The translations under genes were made by a program, and so were the position numbers. The notes below the pieces were generated by a model that was given only the letters and a program-made list of their open reading frames with translations, made no database searches and was not told the DNA's origin. Below are positions 1 to 6,723 of a stretch of DNA of 29,299 bases, in pieces. Within the stretch, counting starts at the first letter, position 1. Each line of letters begins with the position of its first letter. Source of the DNA: CAZTLE01 sp964614415 (GTDB lineage: Bacteria; Bacteroidota; Bacteroidia; Flavobacteriales; Flavobacteriaceae); contig CAZTLE010000026.1 in the NCBI GenBank assembly GCA_964614415.1, positions 1 through 29,299 on the forward strand, written 5' to 3'.

Positions 1-500
1 ATGATAGTATAATTTCCAGTCTCGATAGCCGAAGTGTACATTTTGTTTCCAATTCGCATTTCGGTGATATCGGCCTCGATATAATCCGGAAGGTCTTTTG
101 GAAGTGCCTTCACACGAAGCTTTCGGTTCACAATTCGCAACACCCCTCCGTTTCGTACTCCACGGGAGTTACCTGTTACTCGTACAGGGATATCCATGGT
201 TACTTCCTTGTCATCGAAAATCTGGTAGAAATCGATGTGCAGGATTCGGTCGGTTACCGGGTGAAATTGAATGTCTTGAAGAATAGCATCTGTTTGAGAA
301 CCATCTTCCAGGGCAATTACAACGGTATGTACGTCGGGTGTGTACACCAATTTTTGAAATGCCAGCGCTTCGGCTGAAAAGTGTACCGGTGCTTCACCTC
401 CGTAAACCACACAAGGAACCTTTCCAGCATTACGTAGGGCTCGGGTCGCTGCCTTGCCCACGCTTTCTCTTTTAGATCCGTTGATCGTAATTGATTTCAT
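1..500 (-). CDS. rplY: 50S ribosomal protein L25/CTC (partial, 3' end outside window)
   Basis: This is the general-stress form (CTC) of ribosomal protein L25, which binds 5S rRNA in the large subunit. Reading minus from the ATG at 500-498, the frame is open to the window edge (166 codons). It begins MKSITINGSKRESVGKAATR, the typical L25 start, followed by an NAGKVPCVVYGG segment, an FHPVTDRILHIDFYQ segment and the start of the C-terminal TL5-like domain (VRVTGNSRGVRNGG). Family members in this phylum run to about 200 residues, so only the end is missing. It lies downstream of prs on the same strand; the order prs-rplY(-pth) is common in bacteria. It also has its own promoter-like sequence upstream (585-615), so it may be transcribed both with prs and alone. 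Identification is by sequence recognition. Confidence 0.95.
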   Translation of the reverse strand, partial: MKSITINGSKRESVGKAATRALRNAGKVPCVVYGGEAPVHFSAEALAFQKLVYTPDVHTVVIALEDGSQTDAILQDIQFHPVTDRILHIDFYQIFDDKEVTMDIPVRVTGNSRGVRNGGVLRIVNRKLRVKALPKDLPDYIEADITEMRIGNKMYTSAIETGNYTI

Positions 501-584
501 TACTGAATTTTGTTTTAGTTAAATGATACCCTTATCCAGGGTTTCGCCCTCTGTATCCGCTGTTTATAGCGGAGAAAGCGGGTG

Positions 585-615
585 CAAATGTAGGATTTTT
601 TAGAGAAATAGCGAA
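585..615 (-). promoter_or_regulatory. Bacteroidota-type promoter of rplY
   Basis: On the minus strand a TACATTTG box (plus 592-585) matches the Bacteroidota -7 consensus TANNTTTG exactly. A TTCG box (plus 615-612, consensus TTTG) lies 19 nt upstream. The region sits between prs and rplY. Between it and the rplY start are two small inverted repeats (CCGCT/AGCGG and CCCT/AGGG) that could fold in the leader. Confidence 0.6.
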
Positions 616-636
616 GCTGAAGTGTCTTTTTCTGAA

Positions 637-1578
637 CTACATCAAAAACTTCGAAGCAATGGAAGTGTTGTTGTTTACACTTAGCATTACATCTGCGAAA
701 AGATTGGCACAGGTAAGCACTCTGATCTTGGGTGATTCCTGACGCAGTGGGATCGAATCGGTTACGATCAATTCTTCCAGCTTGGAATCCTCCAATCGTT
801 CATAGGCATTGCCCGAAAGCAGCGCATGTGTACAAATGGCCCGGACGCTAAGCGCACCTCTTTCTATCATGAGATCGGCTGCTTTGGTAAGCGTGCCGGC
901 GGTATCAACCATGTCATCTACAAGCACCACATGCCTGCCCTGCACATCACCGATAAGTTCCATGTGGGAAATGACGTTAGCTTTGGCACGTTGTTTATAA
1001 CAAATAACCACTTCACTTTCCAATGCCTTTGAGTAGGCATAGGCCCGCTTGGATCCTCCCATATCGGGCGAAGCGATAGTCAGGTTATCCAGATTTAAGT
1101 TGCGCAGGTAGGGAAGGAAGATCGTGGAAGCGAACAGGTGGTCCACCGGTTTTTCAAAGAACCCCTGAATCTGATCAGCGTGAAGGTCCATGGTGATGAT
1201 ACGCGTGGCTCCCGCTGTCTCCAGCATTTTGGCTACCAGCTTGGCGGCGATAGGCACCCGTGGTTTGTCTTTGCGATCCTGGCGCGCCCATCCGAAGTAG
1301 GGAAGTACCGCTGTAATGTGTCTCGCAGACGCTCGCTTTGCGGCGTCCAACATAAGGAGCATTTCCATAAGATGGTCACTGCTTGGGAATGTGGAACCGA
1401 TAATAAATACTCTGCTACCCCGAACAGATTCTTCAAAAGATGGTTGAAATTCACCGTCACTGTAGGTGGAGGTGATCACATTTCCGAGGGGAATTCCAAA
1501 GGCATCTGCAATGTCTTTTGCGAGGGTTTCACTCTGCTTGCAAGCGAATATTTTGGGTTCGGGAGTAAGGGCCGCCAT
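637..1578 (-). CDS. prs: Ribose-phosphate pyrophosphokinase (PRPP synthase)
   Basis: This cytoplasmic enzyme makes 5-phosphoribosyl-1-pyrophosphate from ribose 5-phosphate and ATP, feeding purine, pyrimidine, histidine, tryptophan and NAD synthesis. The 313-residue length is normal for class I PRPP synthases. Visible motifs are the FGWARQDRKDKPR ATP/flexible-loop segment (about 95-107), the cation-binding DLHADQIQGFF (131-141) and the PRPP-binding loop VVLVDDMVDTAGT (about 217-229). The start at 1578 is supported by a promoter-like sequence just upstream (1601-1630). rplY follows on the same strand. The frame is intact and nothing is unusual. Confidence 0.97.
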   Translation of the reverse strand: MAALTPEPKIFACKQSETLAKDIADAFGIPLGNVITSTYSDGEFQPSFEESVRGSRVFIIGSTFPSSDHLMEMLLMLDAAKRASARHITAVLPYFGWARQDRKDKPRVPIAAKLVAKMLETAGATRIITMDLHADQIQGFFEKPVDHLFASTIFLPYLRNLNLDNLTIASPDMGGSKRAYAYSKALESEVVICYKQRAKANVISHMELIGDVQGRHVVLVDDMVDTAGTLTKAADLMIERGALSVRAICTHALLSGNAYERLEDSKLEELIVTDSIPLRQESPKIRVLTCANLFADVMLSVNNNTSIASKFLM

Positions 1579-1600
1579 GTTGTGTTGGTTTAGTTGCTTG

Positions 1601-1630
1601 CAAATGTAAAATACTCGCCAGCGAATCGAA
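1601..1630 (-). promoter_or_regulatory. Bacteroidota-type promoter of prs
   Basis: On the minus strand, TACATTTG (plus 1608-1601) is an exact TANNTTTG -7 box. A TTCG element (plus 1630-1627) lies 18 nt upstream in the -33 position. The box is about 22 nt from the prs start codon, a normal short-leader spacing. Confidence 0.6.
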
Positions 1631-1673
1631 AAAAATGACTTGAGGAATTACTAACAATTTTGATTTAATTGTT

Positions 1674-1681
1674 TATTTTTG
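1674..1681 (+). promoter_or_regulatory. -7 box of the tRNA-Leu gene
   Basis: TATTTTTG matches the Bacteroidota -7 consensus TANNTTTG and ends 10 nt before the first base of the tRNA, as expected for a tRNA with a minimal leader. A clear -33 box at 19 nt is not evident. Confidence 0.5.
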
Positions 1682-1691
1682 CCGTCCCACT

Positions 1692-1775
1692 GCCGAAGTG
1701 GTGGAATTGGTAGACACGTTGGATTCAAAATCCAATGTCCATTAGGACGTGTGGGTTCGAGTCCCACCTTCGGTA
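1692..1775 (+). tRNA. trnL-CAA: tRNA-Leu (anticodon CAA)
   Basis: This 84-nt tRNA decodes UUG. The acceptor arms are GCCGAAG (1692-1698) and CTTCGGT (1768-1774), with a G-U closing pair, followed by discriminator A; no CCA is encoded. The anticodon stem is TTGGA/TCCAA around the loop TTCAAAA, with the CAA anticodon at 1726-1728. There is a long variable arm, as expected for leucine, and a canonical T arm (GTGGGTTCGAGTCCCAC). An intrinsic terminator follows directly. Confidence 0.96.
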
Positions 1776-1806
1776 CAAAACCCGCCTTACTAAAGTGCGG
1801 GTTTTT
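1776..1806 (+). terminator. Intrinsic terminator after tRNA-Leu
   Basis: The arms AAACCCGC and GCGGGTTT flank a loop of about 12 nt and are followed by a T run. The T tract runs straight into the ATG of the GIY-YIG ORF at 1807. Confidence 0.7.
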
Positions 1807-2049
1807 ATGTATTACGTCTATGCCATTTCCAGTATTGACAGAAACTACATTTATGTTGGAATGACCAATGATCTGAAAAGACGTGTCGCTCAGCACAACA
1901 ATGGTTATCAAAAGACAACCAGGCCATACGCTCCATTTATACTTATCTATTGGGAGGGATGTGAGAACAGGATAGATGCGAGAAAGCGAGAGAAATATTT
2001 AAAATCCGGGATCGGAAAAGAGTTTCTGAAGGGCAAGCGAGACCAATAG
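1807..2049 (+). CDS. GIY-YIG nuclease family protein (small, URI-type)
   Basis: This 80-residue protein is a stand-alone GIY-YIG domain. The YYVYAI strand stands for the 'GIY' part and YIYVGMT for 'YIG', followed by the conserved helix arginines (NDLKRRVAQHN) and the end typical of this family (ARKREKYLKSGIGKEFL). Such domains cut DNA by hydrolysis in homing, repair and mobile-element proteins. The role of this very short subfamily is not established. I chose the ATG at 1807 because the in-frame ATG further upstream (1735) lies inside the tRNA. The gene follows tRNA-Leu and its terminator with no space for its own promoter, so expression would need read-through. A palindromic repeat follows at 2063-2106. 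Confidence 0.8.
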   Translation: MYYVYAISSIDRNYIYVGMTNDLKRRVAQHNNGYQKTTRPYAPFILIYWEGCENRIDARKREKYLKSGIGKEFLKGKRDQ

Positions 2050-2062
2050 TCTCTGTGTGGGC

Positions 2063-2106
2063 CTACCTGTCGGCAGGCAAGTTCGAGCCTGTCTACCGAT
2101 AGGTAG
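2063..2106. repeat. Imperfect palindrome after the GIY-YIG gene
   Basis: The arms CTACCTGTCGGCAGGC (2063-2078) and GCCTGTCTACCGATAGGTAG (2087-2106) are near-complementary around an 8-nt centre. The sequence could form a long hairpin or cruciform and resembles REP-like intergenic repeats. Whether it occurs elsewhere in the genome cannot be seen from this window. Confidence 0.5.
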
Positions 2107-2148
2107 ATCCCACCCAAGGTACAATGAACCACAAAAGAGTGGAAACAA

Positions 2149-2180
2149 AAGCGAGCTTCTTAAAAGGGGCTCGCTTTATT
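2149..2180. terminator. Bidirectional intrinsic terminator
   Basis: The arms GCGAGC (2151-2156) and GCTCGC (2169-2174) are flanked by an A-rich run on the left and a T-rich run on the right. It can therefore terminate plus-strand transcription from the tRNA/GIY-YIG unit and minus-strand transcription of the T9SS cargo gene, whose stop codon (2176-2178) abuts it. Confidence 0.65.
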
Positions 2181-2874
2181 CTTTAATAAACCTTTTTACA
2201 GTTTTCCCGCCTTGATTTGTTACCTCAAGAAAGTAAAGGCCATTGGAGAGACGAGAAACGTCAATTCCATCTTCGATCGCGTTGTTAATCTGGATTGATC
2301 GACCATTGATATCCATAACTCTAACCCCCTGAATGGTGCTCTGATCAGAGCTCACAAATAGTCTTTCCGAGACAGGATTCGGGAACATTGTAAATGTGAT
2401 GCCATCAAAATCTTCCGTACCAAGGACCATTCTTCTGTAGATTGCCTGATCCCCATTCGGGTGATCAATGGTCAGGATGAAATAATCGCCCACCGTGTCA
2501 ATGACATAATTGTATACTATTCCTTCACTGTAAAATCCAAAAAAGAGCGTCTCGTAGTTATTGTTCTCTGTGAGGGTACAGGTTCCCAGCTGGGGGTCGT
2601 CCAGAAAAAATAGTTCAAACTGATCGTCCCCATTGAAATCTGGAAACGCCTCCAATAAGGCACAAACTATTGCTTCAAAAACGTAGATGTCATAATCGAA
2701 ATAGAAGCGAGTAGTGACTTCAGAAATTTCACTGTTCGAAGGGGCCGGATAGTCCACTCCTCCAATGACCAGTTTATCAAGTATCCAGGGATCGGTACTC
2801 TCTAGGTTTACAGCCTGGGCCAACGACATTGTTGACACTGAAAAAGCAAGTAAGAAAGTGTAGAAGTTTTTCAT
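2176..2874 (-). CDS. T9SS type A sorting domain-containing secreted protein
   Basis: This 232-residue protein is probably exported and placed outside the cell by the type IX secretion system. It has a Sec signal peptide (MKNFYTFLLAFSVSTMSLAQ, cleavage near residue 20). The middle part (about 21-155) I do not recognise; it is acidic and aromatic, rich in F, Y and D. The C-terminal domain (about 158-232) is a classic type A sorting tail: MFPNPVSERLFV, a VRVMDINGR strand, an LSNGLYFLEV strand and final basic residues (GKTVKRFIKE). The passenger is much smaller than most T9SS cargo. A TATCTTTA box near the -7 consensus lies upstream (plus 2899-2906). The ligand or activity is unknown. Confidence 0.85.
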   Translation of the reverse strand: MKNFYTFLLAFSVSTMSLAQAVNLESTDPWILDKLVIGGVDYPAPSNSEISEVTTRFYFDYDIYVFEAIVCALLEAFPDFNGDDQFELFFLDDPQLGTCTLTENNNYETLFFGFYSEGIVYNYVIDTVGDYFILTIDHPNGDQAIYRRMVLGTEDFDGITFTMFPNPVSERLFVSSDQSTIQGVRVMDINGRSIQINNAIEDGIDVSRLSNGLYFLEVTNQGGKTVKRFIKE

Positions 2875-2978
2875 GGGCTGTTGGTTACTGAGTTTCTATA
2901 AAGATATGGATTTCACTTCTTTATGGGAGGGCAGATTGGGACTGGCCTGCAGGACTCCACAGGACTATTGAATTTATG

Positions 2979-3194
2979 CTACATAATATCAACAGGGGTA
3001 GAATTGCAAATTCGCTCGAACTCAATGACCCTCCGGTTGTTATCTCCCCTTACCGGCATGGCCACTGTGATTACAATTCCCCCCTGTCTTATTATTTCAT
3101 AGAACGACGAATGTCTTCCGGTTGGAAAGAAGAACACCGCGTTTATAATTTCGATCGTCGAATAGTCCCGGGATTTTCCTGCATTAAGTGATGC
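2979..3194 (-). pseudogene. Possible gene remnant (start-less, frame-disrupted)
   Basis: Between an in-frame TGA (3197-3195) and a TAG (2981-2979) lie 71 open codons on the minus strand with no start codon near the front. The translation includes IEIINAVFFFPTGRHSSFYE and GIVITVAMPVRGDNNRRVIE, which look more like real protein than random sequence. A short frame just upstream (MDKMSFPELSIT) could join it through a one-base shift near 3187-3195. I do not recognise a family. The plus strand is open over the same bases but reads less like protein. It could also be non-coding. Confidence 0.25.
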
Positions 3195-3527
3195 TCAGTT
3201 CGGGAAAAGACATCTTGTCCATTTGGGGATAAGCAAGCAACACTCTATTGTGCAGATTTTAAGAACACACCCTTACAGGGAATGACATTCGTTCGAGCCT
3301 ATTGCAGCTGTCTGCCAGGGGATAGGTCCGTTTCGTTTGAGCCAATGTCTTCTCACATTGAGAATGGTTTCCCGGAGAATAGGTGATAGAGGCAATGGCA
3401 GGCCTAATGAAACCGCATTTATGAACTTCACGGTCTCCATCAGGCAGAGTAGTTTTGTTAACGGAATAGGCAGGCCTGACTGACGCGTTTTATAACTACT
3501 CAAACCTAAAACCTAATTAAGACAATG

Positions 3528-3547
3528 CCTTACGGATATCCGTAAGG
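3528..3547. repeat. Perfect 20-bp palindrome
   Basis: CCTTACGGATATCCGTAAGG is a perfect palindrome just past the end of the response-regulator gene. It has no loop, and no T tract on the minus strand, so it suits a dimeric protein-binding site or a cruciform better than a terminator. Confidence 0.6.
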
Positions 3548-3563
3548 AAATTAAAAAAGAATT

Positions 3564-4214
3564 TCAGATGACACCCCAGTCCTTGGCAATGGCAACGAGT
3601 TGAGCCGGCGTTCTGGCATTGAAGAAGTCCTTGAGCTTGTTGATACGCTTTTCCACACTGCTCAAACTGAGTTCAACGTTCCGTGCAACTTCACTCTGAG
3701 ACTTGCCTCTCGCCAGCAAATTGATAATCGTAACGTCGGTTGGATCCATTTCGTTGATATCATTGGCACTTCGCAGTCGTTGTGTAACCTTGGAGGAGCT
3801 AAATGACTCATCACCGTATGCCGCGACTATTGCATCCTGGATATCCTTCGCTTCTTCGCGTCCTTTTTCTACATATCCGTCAATATTATGCTCTTCGAAA
3901 AGACGTTTTATCGTGCCAATGCGATTCTCTATAGAGAACACAATGATCTTTAGATCCGGCTGTAATTCACGCACCTGTGTAATAAGCTCTTCTCCCGAGG
4001 AGATATCCCGGTCGCGGTGATCCTCCTTGAAGGACAGGTCGGTGATTAGGAGTTCAAACGGTGCTTTTTCGTGCAAAGCGGCACGTATCTTTAAAAGAGC
4101 ATCATCACAGTACTGAGCGGTTTCTATATGGGAGATTGAGGAGTTACGAAGCGTGTTTTCAAGTCCGAGATGTGTTAGGTTATGGTCTTCGGCAATCAGA
4201 ACTTTTTGGAACAT
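3564..4214 (-). CDS. LuxR/NarL-type response regulator
   Basis: This 216-residue DNA-binding response regulator is the partner of the upstream histidine kinase. The N-terminal receiver domain (about 1-130) has the acidic pair E9-D10, the phospho-acceptor D59 (in LLITDLSF) and the conserved lysine in GYVEKG. The C-terminal part (about 155-216) is a GerE/LuxR helix-turn-helix (LLARGKSQSEVARNVELSLS, then SVEKRINKLKDFFNARTP). I chose the ATG at 4214, giving MFQKVLIAEDH, over an upstream in-frame ATG at 4277. The upstream one would add 21 residues lying mostly within the kinase gene, whereas 4214 is 10 nt after the kinase stop and fits the usual receiver start. It is the last gene of a three-gene minus-strand operon. 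Targets are unknown. Confidence 0.9.
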   Translation of the reverse strand: MFQKVLIAEDHNLTHLGLENTLRNSSISHIETAQYCDDALLKIRAALHEKAPFELLITDLSFKEDHRDRDISSGEELITQVRELQPDLKIIVFSIENRIGTIKRLFEEHNIDGYVEKGREEAKDIQDAIVAAYGDESFSSSKVTQRLRSANDINEMDPTDVTIINLLARGKSQSEVARNVELSLSSVEKRINKLKDFFNARTPAQLVAIAKDWGVI

Positions 4215-4224
4215 AGCGATACAT

Positions 4225-6174
4225 TTATGTAGTGAACGATAAGGTGGCCCTAAATCCGGCACCTTTGGCAGTATCAAAACTACACCTTCCCCCTATGCTG
4301 TGCATACGGGTTTCCACATTGCGCAAACCGCGTTTGTGAAGTTGTTCCATGGAAGTTCCAATGCCATTATCGATGTATCGTATCTCGTTTTTGTTTCCGT
4401 TATTTTTGAATATTATGGTCACCTGTGACGCTCTGCTGTGGCGTTTCATATTGATCATAAGCTCTTGCAGGCACCTGTATAGCGTCATTTTTTTGTAGTC
4501 CGGAACTCGATTCCAATCGATCACAGAGAAAGGATTGGTAACGACCTTAACTCCGGCGACATTGTGCTGCATTAGGACAGACTTCAGACTTTGAGCAAAG
4601 TCCGATTCATTGATGCCTGCGGTCTCGGCTGCGATATTCCGGGTGCGTTGATAAAGGTCTTCCAGGGCCTCAGCCAGTTTTGTTTTTTGGTCCTTGGGAA
4701 GTTCCAGGACATGTTCTACATAGTTGAGCGTATCGGCCATGTCGTTGGCGAGTTCGTCATGTACTTTTTTGGCAAACAAGTTCTCGGTTTGATGCGCCAC
4801 TTTAATACGCTGCCGAACCTTGTCTTTTTTGTTTCTTACATAGATTTGCCTAATAAGAACGGTAGCCAATAAAATAACAAGGACAGCTCCAAGCAGATAA
4901 ATAGTTCTTTCGGTTTCCTTTTGTTTATTGTCAGCCTCCAGGTTAATAACACGTTCTTGATATCCTTCATTTTGAAACCGGGTTGCTGCATAGATGTCAC
5001 GGGTCTGTCCCATTATGTCTTTTAATTCCCGGTCAATTTTAGCATAAGCCCTGCCCTCTAAGGTTGAGTTTTCCTTTAGCTTAATCAATAACTCCAAGGC
5101 TTCTTTGCTTGCAAGAAGGCCGTTTCTGCTTTGTGCTTTTTTATAGGCGTTTTCAGCATAGTCGATACTCTTTTCTTTGTCAACATCTTCGTAATAGTAT
5201 GCCAGGTGCATATTACTGGCGATCAGCCCCGCTACATAGTCGTTAGAATCACGGATAGAATGCGCTTCAATGAGAAGTTCTTCTGATTCTTCATTGCGTT
5301 TATTTTGAAGCCATAAGGTATGTCCCAGGTTGCTCAACGTCCTTGCTCTTGAAGATTTATTCTTAACAGTGATCGAATCTTGTAAAAGGAGGTTGAATAA
5401 GTCAATTGCTTTACTATACTCTTTGCGATCGGACCAGAGATTGGCCTTGGTTTCTTGTAATACAAGGAGATCTCTATCCCTGATCTCATTTGAATCCATC
5501 TGTCTTTCATATAGTTTCCAGGCCTTATCAACATAATCCAGGGCCAAGCTGTCCTTTCCTTGCTCTCTAAGTACAACGGCAATGTTGTGATACAATCCAA
5601 AAATGGTCCTTGGTTCATTTTTATCTTCTATAAAGTCCAGCGCATCAACCGCCGTTTCAAGACTACCTGGGAAATCACCAATATTCTTTTGAATCTTCGA
5701 TAGTTCATACAGGCTCTTTCCAGCCCGAATACTGTCTCCTAAATCGCGTTGAATGTTGAAAGCTGCATCATGGAATTCGAACGATTCAGGTATCTGATTT
5801 TGAATTTTATAGTACCGGCCTAGTTTGGCATAAGCCCTTGAGATATACGAACTGTCTTTTTTGATTTTGGTTAGATCCAGAAGCTCCTGGGAATAGTATA
5901 TAGCGCTGTCAAGTTGCTTCAGTTTGTCATGTAGCGTTGTTTTTAACAAATACGATTTGTAAAGGATAGCCCGTTGATTGGCGCGCTTAGCCCTGGTTAG
6001 GAAGGAATTAATTTTTGCGAGTCTTGTAGAATCGGTAATGTTGGTGTCGTTTCGAATGGATTGAAACTCGTGTTCCCAGGGAGATATAATTTCACTTTGA
6101 CCTTTTTTGTTGCATGAAGTAAATAGGGTCAAAAGAGCAAAAACGAAGAGGGATGGCAGGCCTGACGGTTTCAT
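4225..6174 (-). CDS. TPR-containing lipoprotein sensor histidine kinase
   Basis: This 649-residue hybrid envelope sensor has a signal peptide with lipobox (LFTSC, Cys21), then a helical TPR-like sensor region (about 40-400, recognisable in KAYAKLGRYYKIQNQIPESF-like repeats). A coiled segment and one membrane helix (about 424-444) follow. The cytoplasmic kinase core has the probable phospho-acceptor H472 (KKVHDELANDM, HisKA_3-like), N575 (MINMKRHS), the G1 box DNGIG near 602 and the final GAGFRATLSF. It is expected to autophosphorylate and pass phosphate to the regulator encoded 10 nt downstream. Lipidation plus an internal membrane helix would pin the sensor region to the periplasmic face. 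A 53-residue lipoprotein gene lies 33 nt upstream. The signal is unknown; this TPR-kinase plus LuxR-regulator layout is common in Flavobacteriia. Confidence 0.9.
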   Translation of the reverse strand: MKPSGLPSLFVFALLTLFTSCNKKGQSEIISPWEHEFQSIRNDTNITDSTRLAKINSFLTRAKRANQRAILYKSYLLKTTLHDKLKQLDSAIYYSQELLDLTKIKKDSSYISRAYAKLGRYYKIQNQIPESFEFHDAAFNIQRDLGDSIRAGKSLYELSKIQKNIGDFPGSLETAVDALDFIEDKNEPRTIFGLYHNIAVVLREQGKDSLALDYVDKAWKLYERQMDSNEIRDRDLLVLQETKANLWSDRKEYSKAIDLFNLLLQDSITVKNKSSRARTLSNLGHTLWLQNKRNEESEELLIEAHSIRDSNDYVAGLIASNMHLAYYYEDVDKEKSIDYAENAYKKAQSRNGLLASKEALELLIKLKENSTLEGRAYAKIDRELKDIMGQTRDIYAATRFQNEGYQERVINLEADNKQKETERTIYLLGAVLVILLATVLIRQIYVRNKKDKVRQRIKVAHQTENLFAKKVHDELANDMADTLNYVEHVLELPKDQKTKLAEALEDLYQRTRNIAAETAGINESDFAQSLKSVLMQHNVAGVKVVTNPFSVIDWNRVPDYKKMTLYRCLQELMINMKRHSRASQVTIIFKNNGNKNEIRYIDNGIGTSMEQLHKRGLRNVETRMHSIGGRCSFDTAKGAGFRATLSFTT

Positions 6175-6207
6175 CCCTCTAATTTACTAAATTATGTTAG
6201 CGGAAAA

Positions 6208-6369
6208 CTAGTTGCTCCCGCCGTCGTCATCGTCACCTTCCACCTCACCATCTTCGCCTTCAGTGGCCACCGTTTCGGTCACGGAGAGCGCCTCTGGCGT
6301 GCAGGAAGTAAAGAACAGGGTTGAACCAACACTTAGAAAAATCGACATTATTAAAAATAGCTTTCGCAT
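6208..6369 (-). CDS. Small acidic lipoprotein (53 aa)
   Basis: Reading minus from the ATG at 6369-6367 to TAG at 6210-6208 gives a tiny exported lipoprotein. It has a basic N-terminus (MRKLF), a hydrophobic core and a clean lipobox (LFFTSC, Cys23). The mature part is about 31 residues, extremely acidic and glycine-rich (TEGEDGEVEGDDDDGGSN). It has no known domain. It is the first gene of a likely operon with the lipoprotein TPR kinase (33 nt gap) and response regulator, so it may be an accessory, ligand or metal/cation-binding partner of the kinase; that is inference from position only. Similar mini-lipoproteins are scattered in Flavobacteriia and often go unannotated because of size. Confidence 0.75.
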   Translation of the reverse strand: MRKLFLIMSIFLSVGSTLFFTSCTPEALSVTETVATEGEDGEVEGDDDDGGSN

Positions 6370-6408
6370 CACTTAAGAAAATTTTAAACATGAAAAATTG
6401 AGTTACCG

Positions 6409-6538
6409 CCCGTGCGTTTGGGCACGGGACTTCCATGCGAGCTTTGGGCTCGCGAGCGCCCGGCCGTCACCGGGCAAGGAGTACTCCTAAGTGTTTGGGA
6501 AGTTGAAACCGCGTGGCAGCTGCCTGAAGCAACTTCCC
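6409..6538. ncRNA. Candidate structured RNA: series of GC-rich hairpins
   Basis: Successive inverted repeats are: CCCGTGC/GCACGGG (6409-6415/6422-6428); GCGAGC/GCTCGC (6437-6442/6448-6453); GCCCGG/CCGGGC (6458-6463/6470-6475); the palindrome AGGAGTACTCCT (6477-6488); and GGGAAGTTG/CAACTTCCC (6497-6505/6530-6538), which encloses the palindrome GGCAGCTGCC (6515-6524). The word TTTGGG recurs three times, spanning the loop and 3' arm of the first two stems and beginning the fifth. The block is much richer in G+C than its flanks. It could be a leader RNA of either neighbour, a free sRNA or a REP-like element. The strand is undetermined and I match it to no known family. Confidence 0.4.
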
Positions 6539-6670
6539 GGTCAACTGCAGGTAGGCTGTGTTACGGGTTTCCGCACCATTGAATTAGCCTTAATTGCTAT
6601 GTTAGCAACATGGGGCTTGTTCAAATGATATCATAAATGTATTGGGTGCAATAGACCCTGTTTTGAGGAA

Positions 6671-6715
6671 ATTCCGAAGATTCCCGAACAATCCCTAAGA
6701 TTCCCGAAAATCCCC
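6671..6715 (+). repeat. 10-bp-phased repeat upstream of the 6724 gene
   Basis: The sequence falls into consecutive 10-mers attccgaaga, ttcccgaaca, atccctaaga and ttcccgaaaa, followed by tcccc. The 12-mer AAGATTCCCGAA occurs exactly twice, 20 bp apart (6677-6688 and 6697-6708). Near-helical phasing ending about 9 bp before the start codon suggests a multi-site operator. Confidence 0.5.
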
Positions 6716-6723
6716 GTGGTAAT

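Larger units (their letters stand above)
2875..3563. other. 689-bp intergenic region without a convincing gene
   Basis: No intact gene is convincing here. A minus-strand frame at 2979-3194 has protein-like composition but no start codon (see its own entry). Another minus frame, 3273-3503 (76 codons), matches nothing I know and includes the word GGCAGGCCT at 3398-3406 and 3469-3477. A perfect 20-bp palindrome lies at 3528-3547. This may be decayed coding DNA or dispersed intergenic repeat. Confidence 0.5.
6370..6723. other. Structured divergent intergenic region
   Basis: These 354 bp separate the divergent kinase operon and the 6724 gene. They hold a GC-rich run of hairpins (6409-6538), a further palindrome ATGTTAGCAACAT (6599-6611) and a 10-bp-phased repeat (6671-6715) next to the 6724 start. 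Minus-strand TACATTTA near 6640 is a possible -7 box for the kinase operon, but no good -33 box is seen. No protein gene is supported inside it. Confidence 0.6.

Noticed and set aside
1735..1806. Upstream extension of the GIY-YIG ORF into the tRNA
   Set aside because: The extra 24 codons are the tRNA 3' half and terminator; the ATG at 1807 matches the family start.
2976..3191. 71-codon plus-strand ORF
   Set aside because: Low-complexity, non-protein-like translation overlapping a more plausible minus frame; no recognised motif.
3273..3503. 76-codon minus-strand ORF
   Set aside because: No recognised family, no promoter or partner, and it lies in repeat-containing intergenic DNA.
3398..6163. 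GGCAGGCCT repeated at 3398, 3469 and 6155
   Set aside because: A 9-mer three times, once inside the kinase coding start; too short to call an element without a genome count.
6409..6538. Group II intron, RNase P or 6S RNA identity for the hairpin cluster
   Set aside because: No domain V-like hairpin or reverse transcriptase for an intron, no GAGGAAAGTCC-type core for RNase P, and no single long bubble-interrupted stem for 6S RNA.
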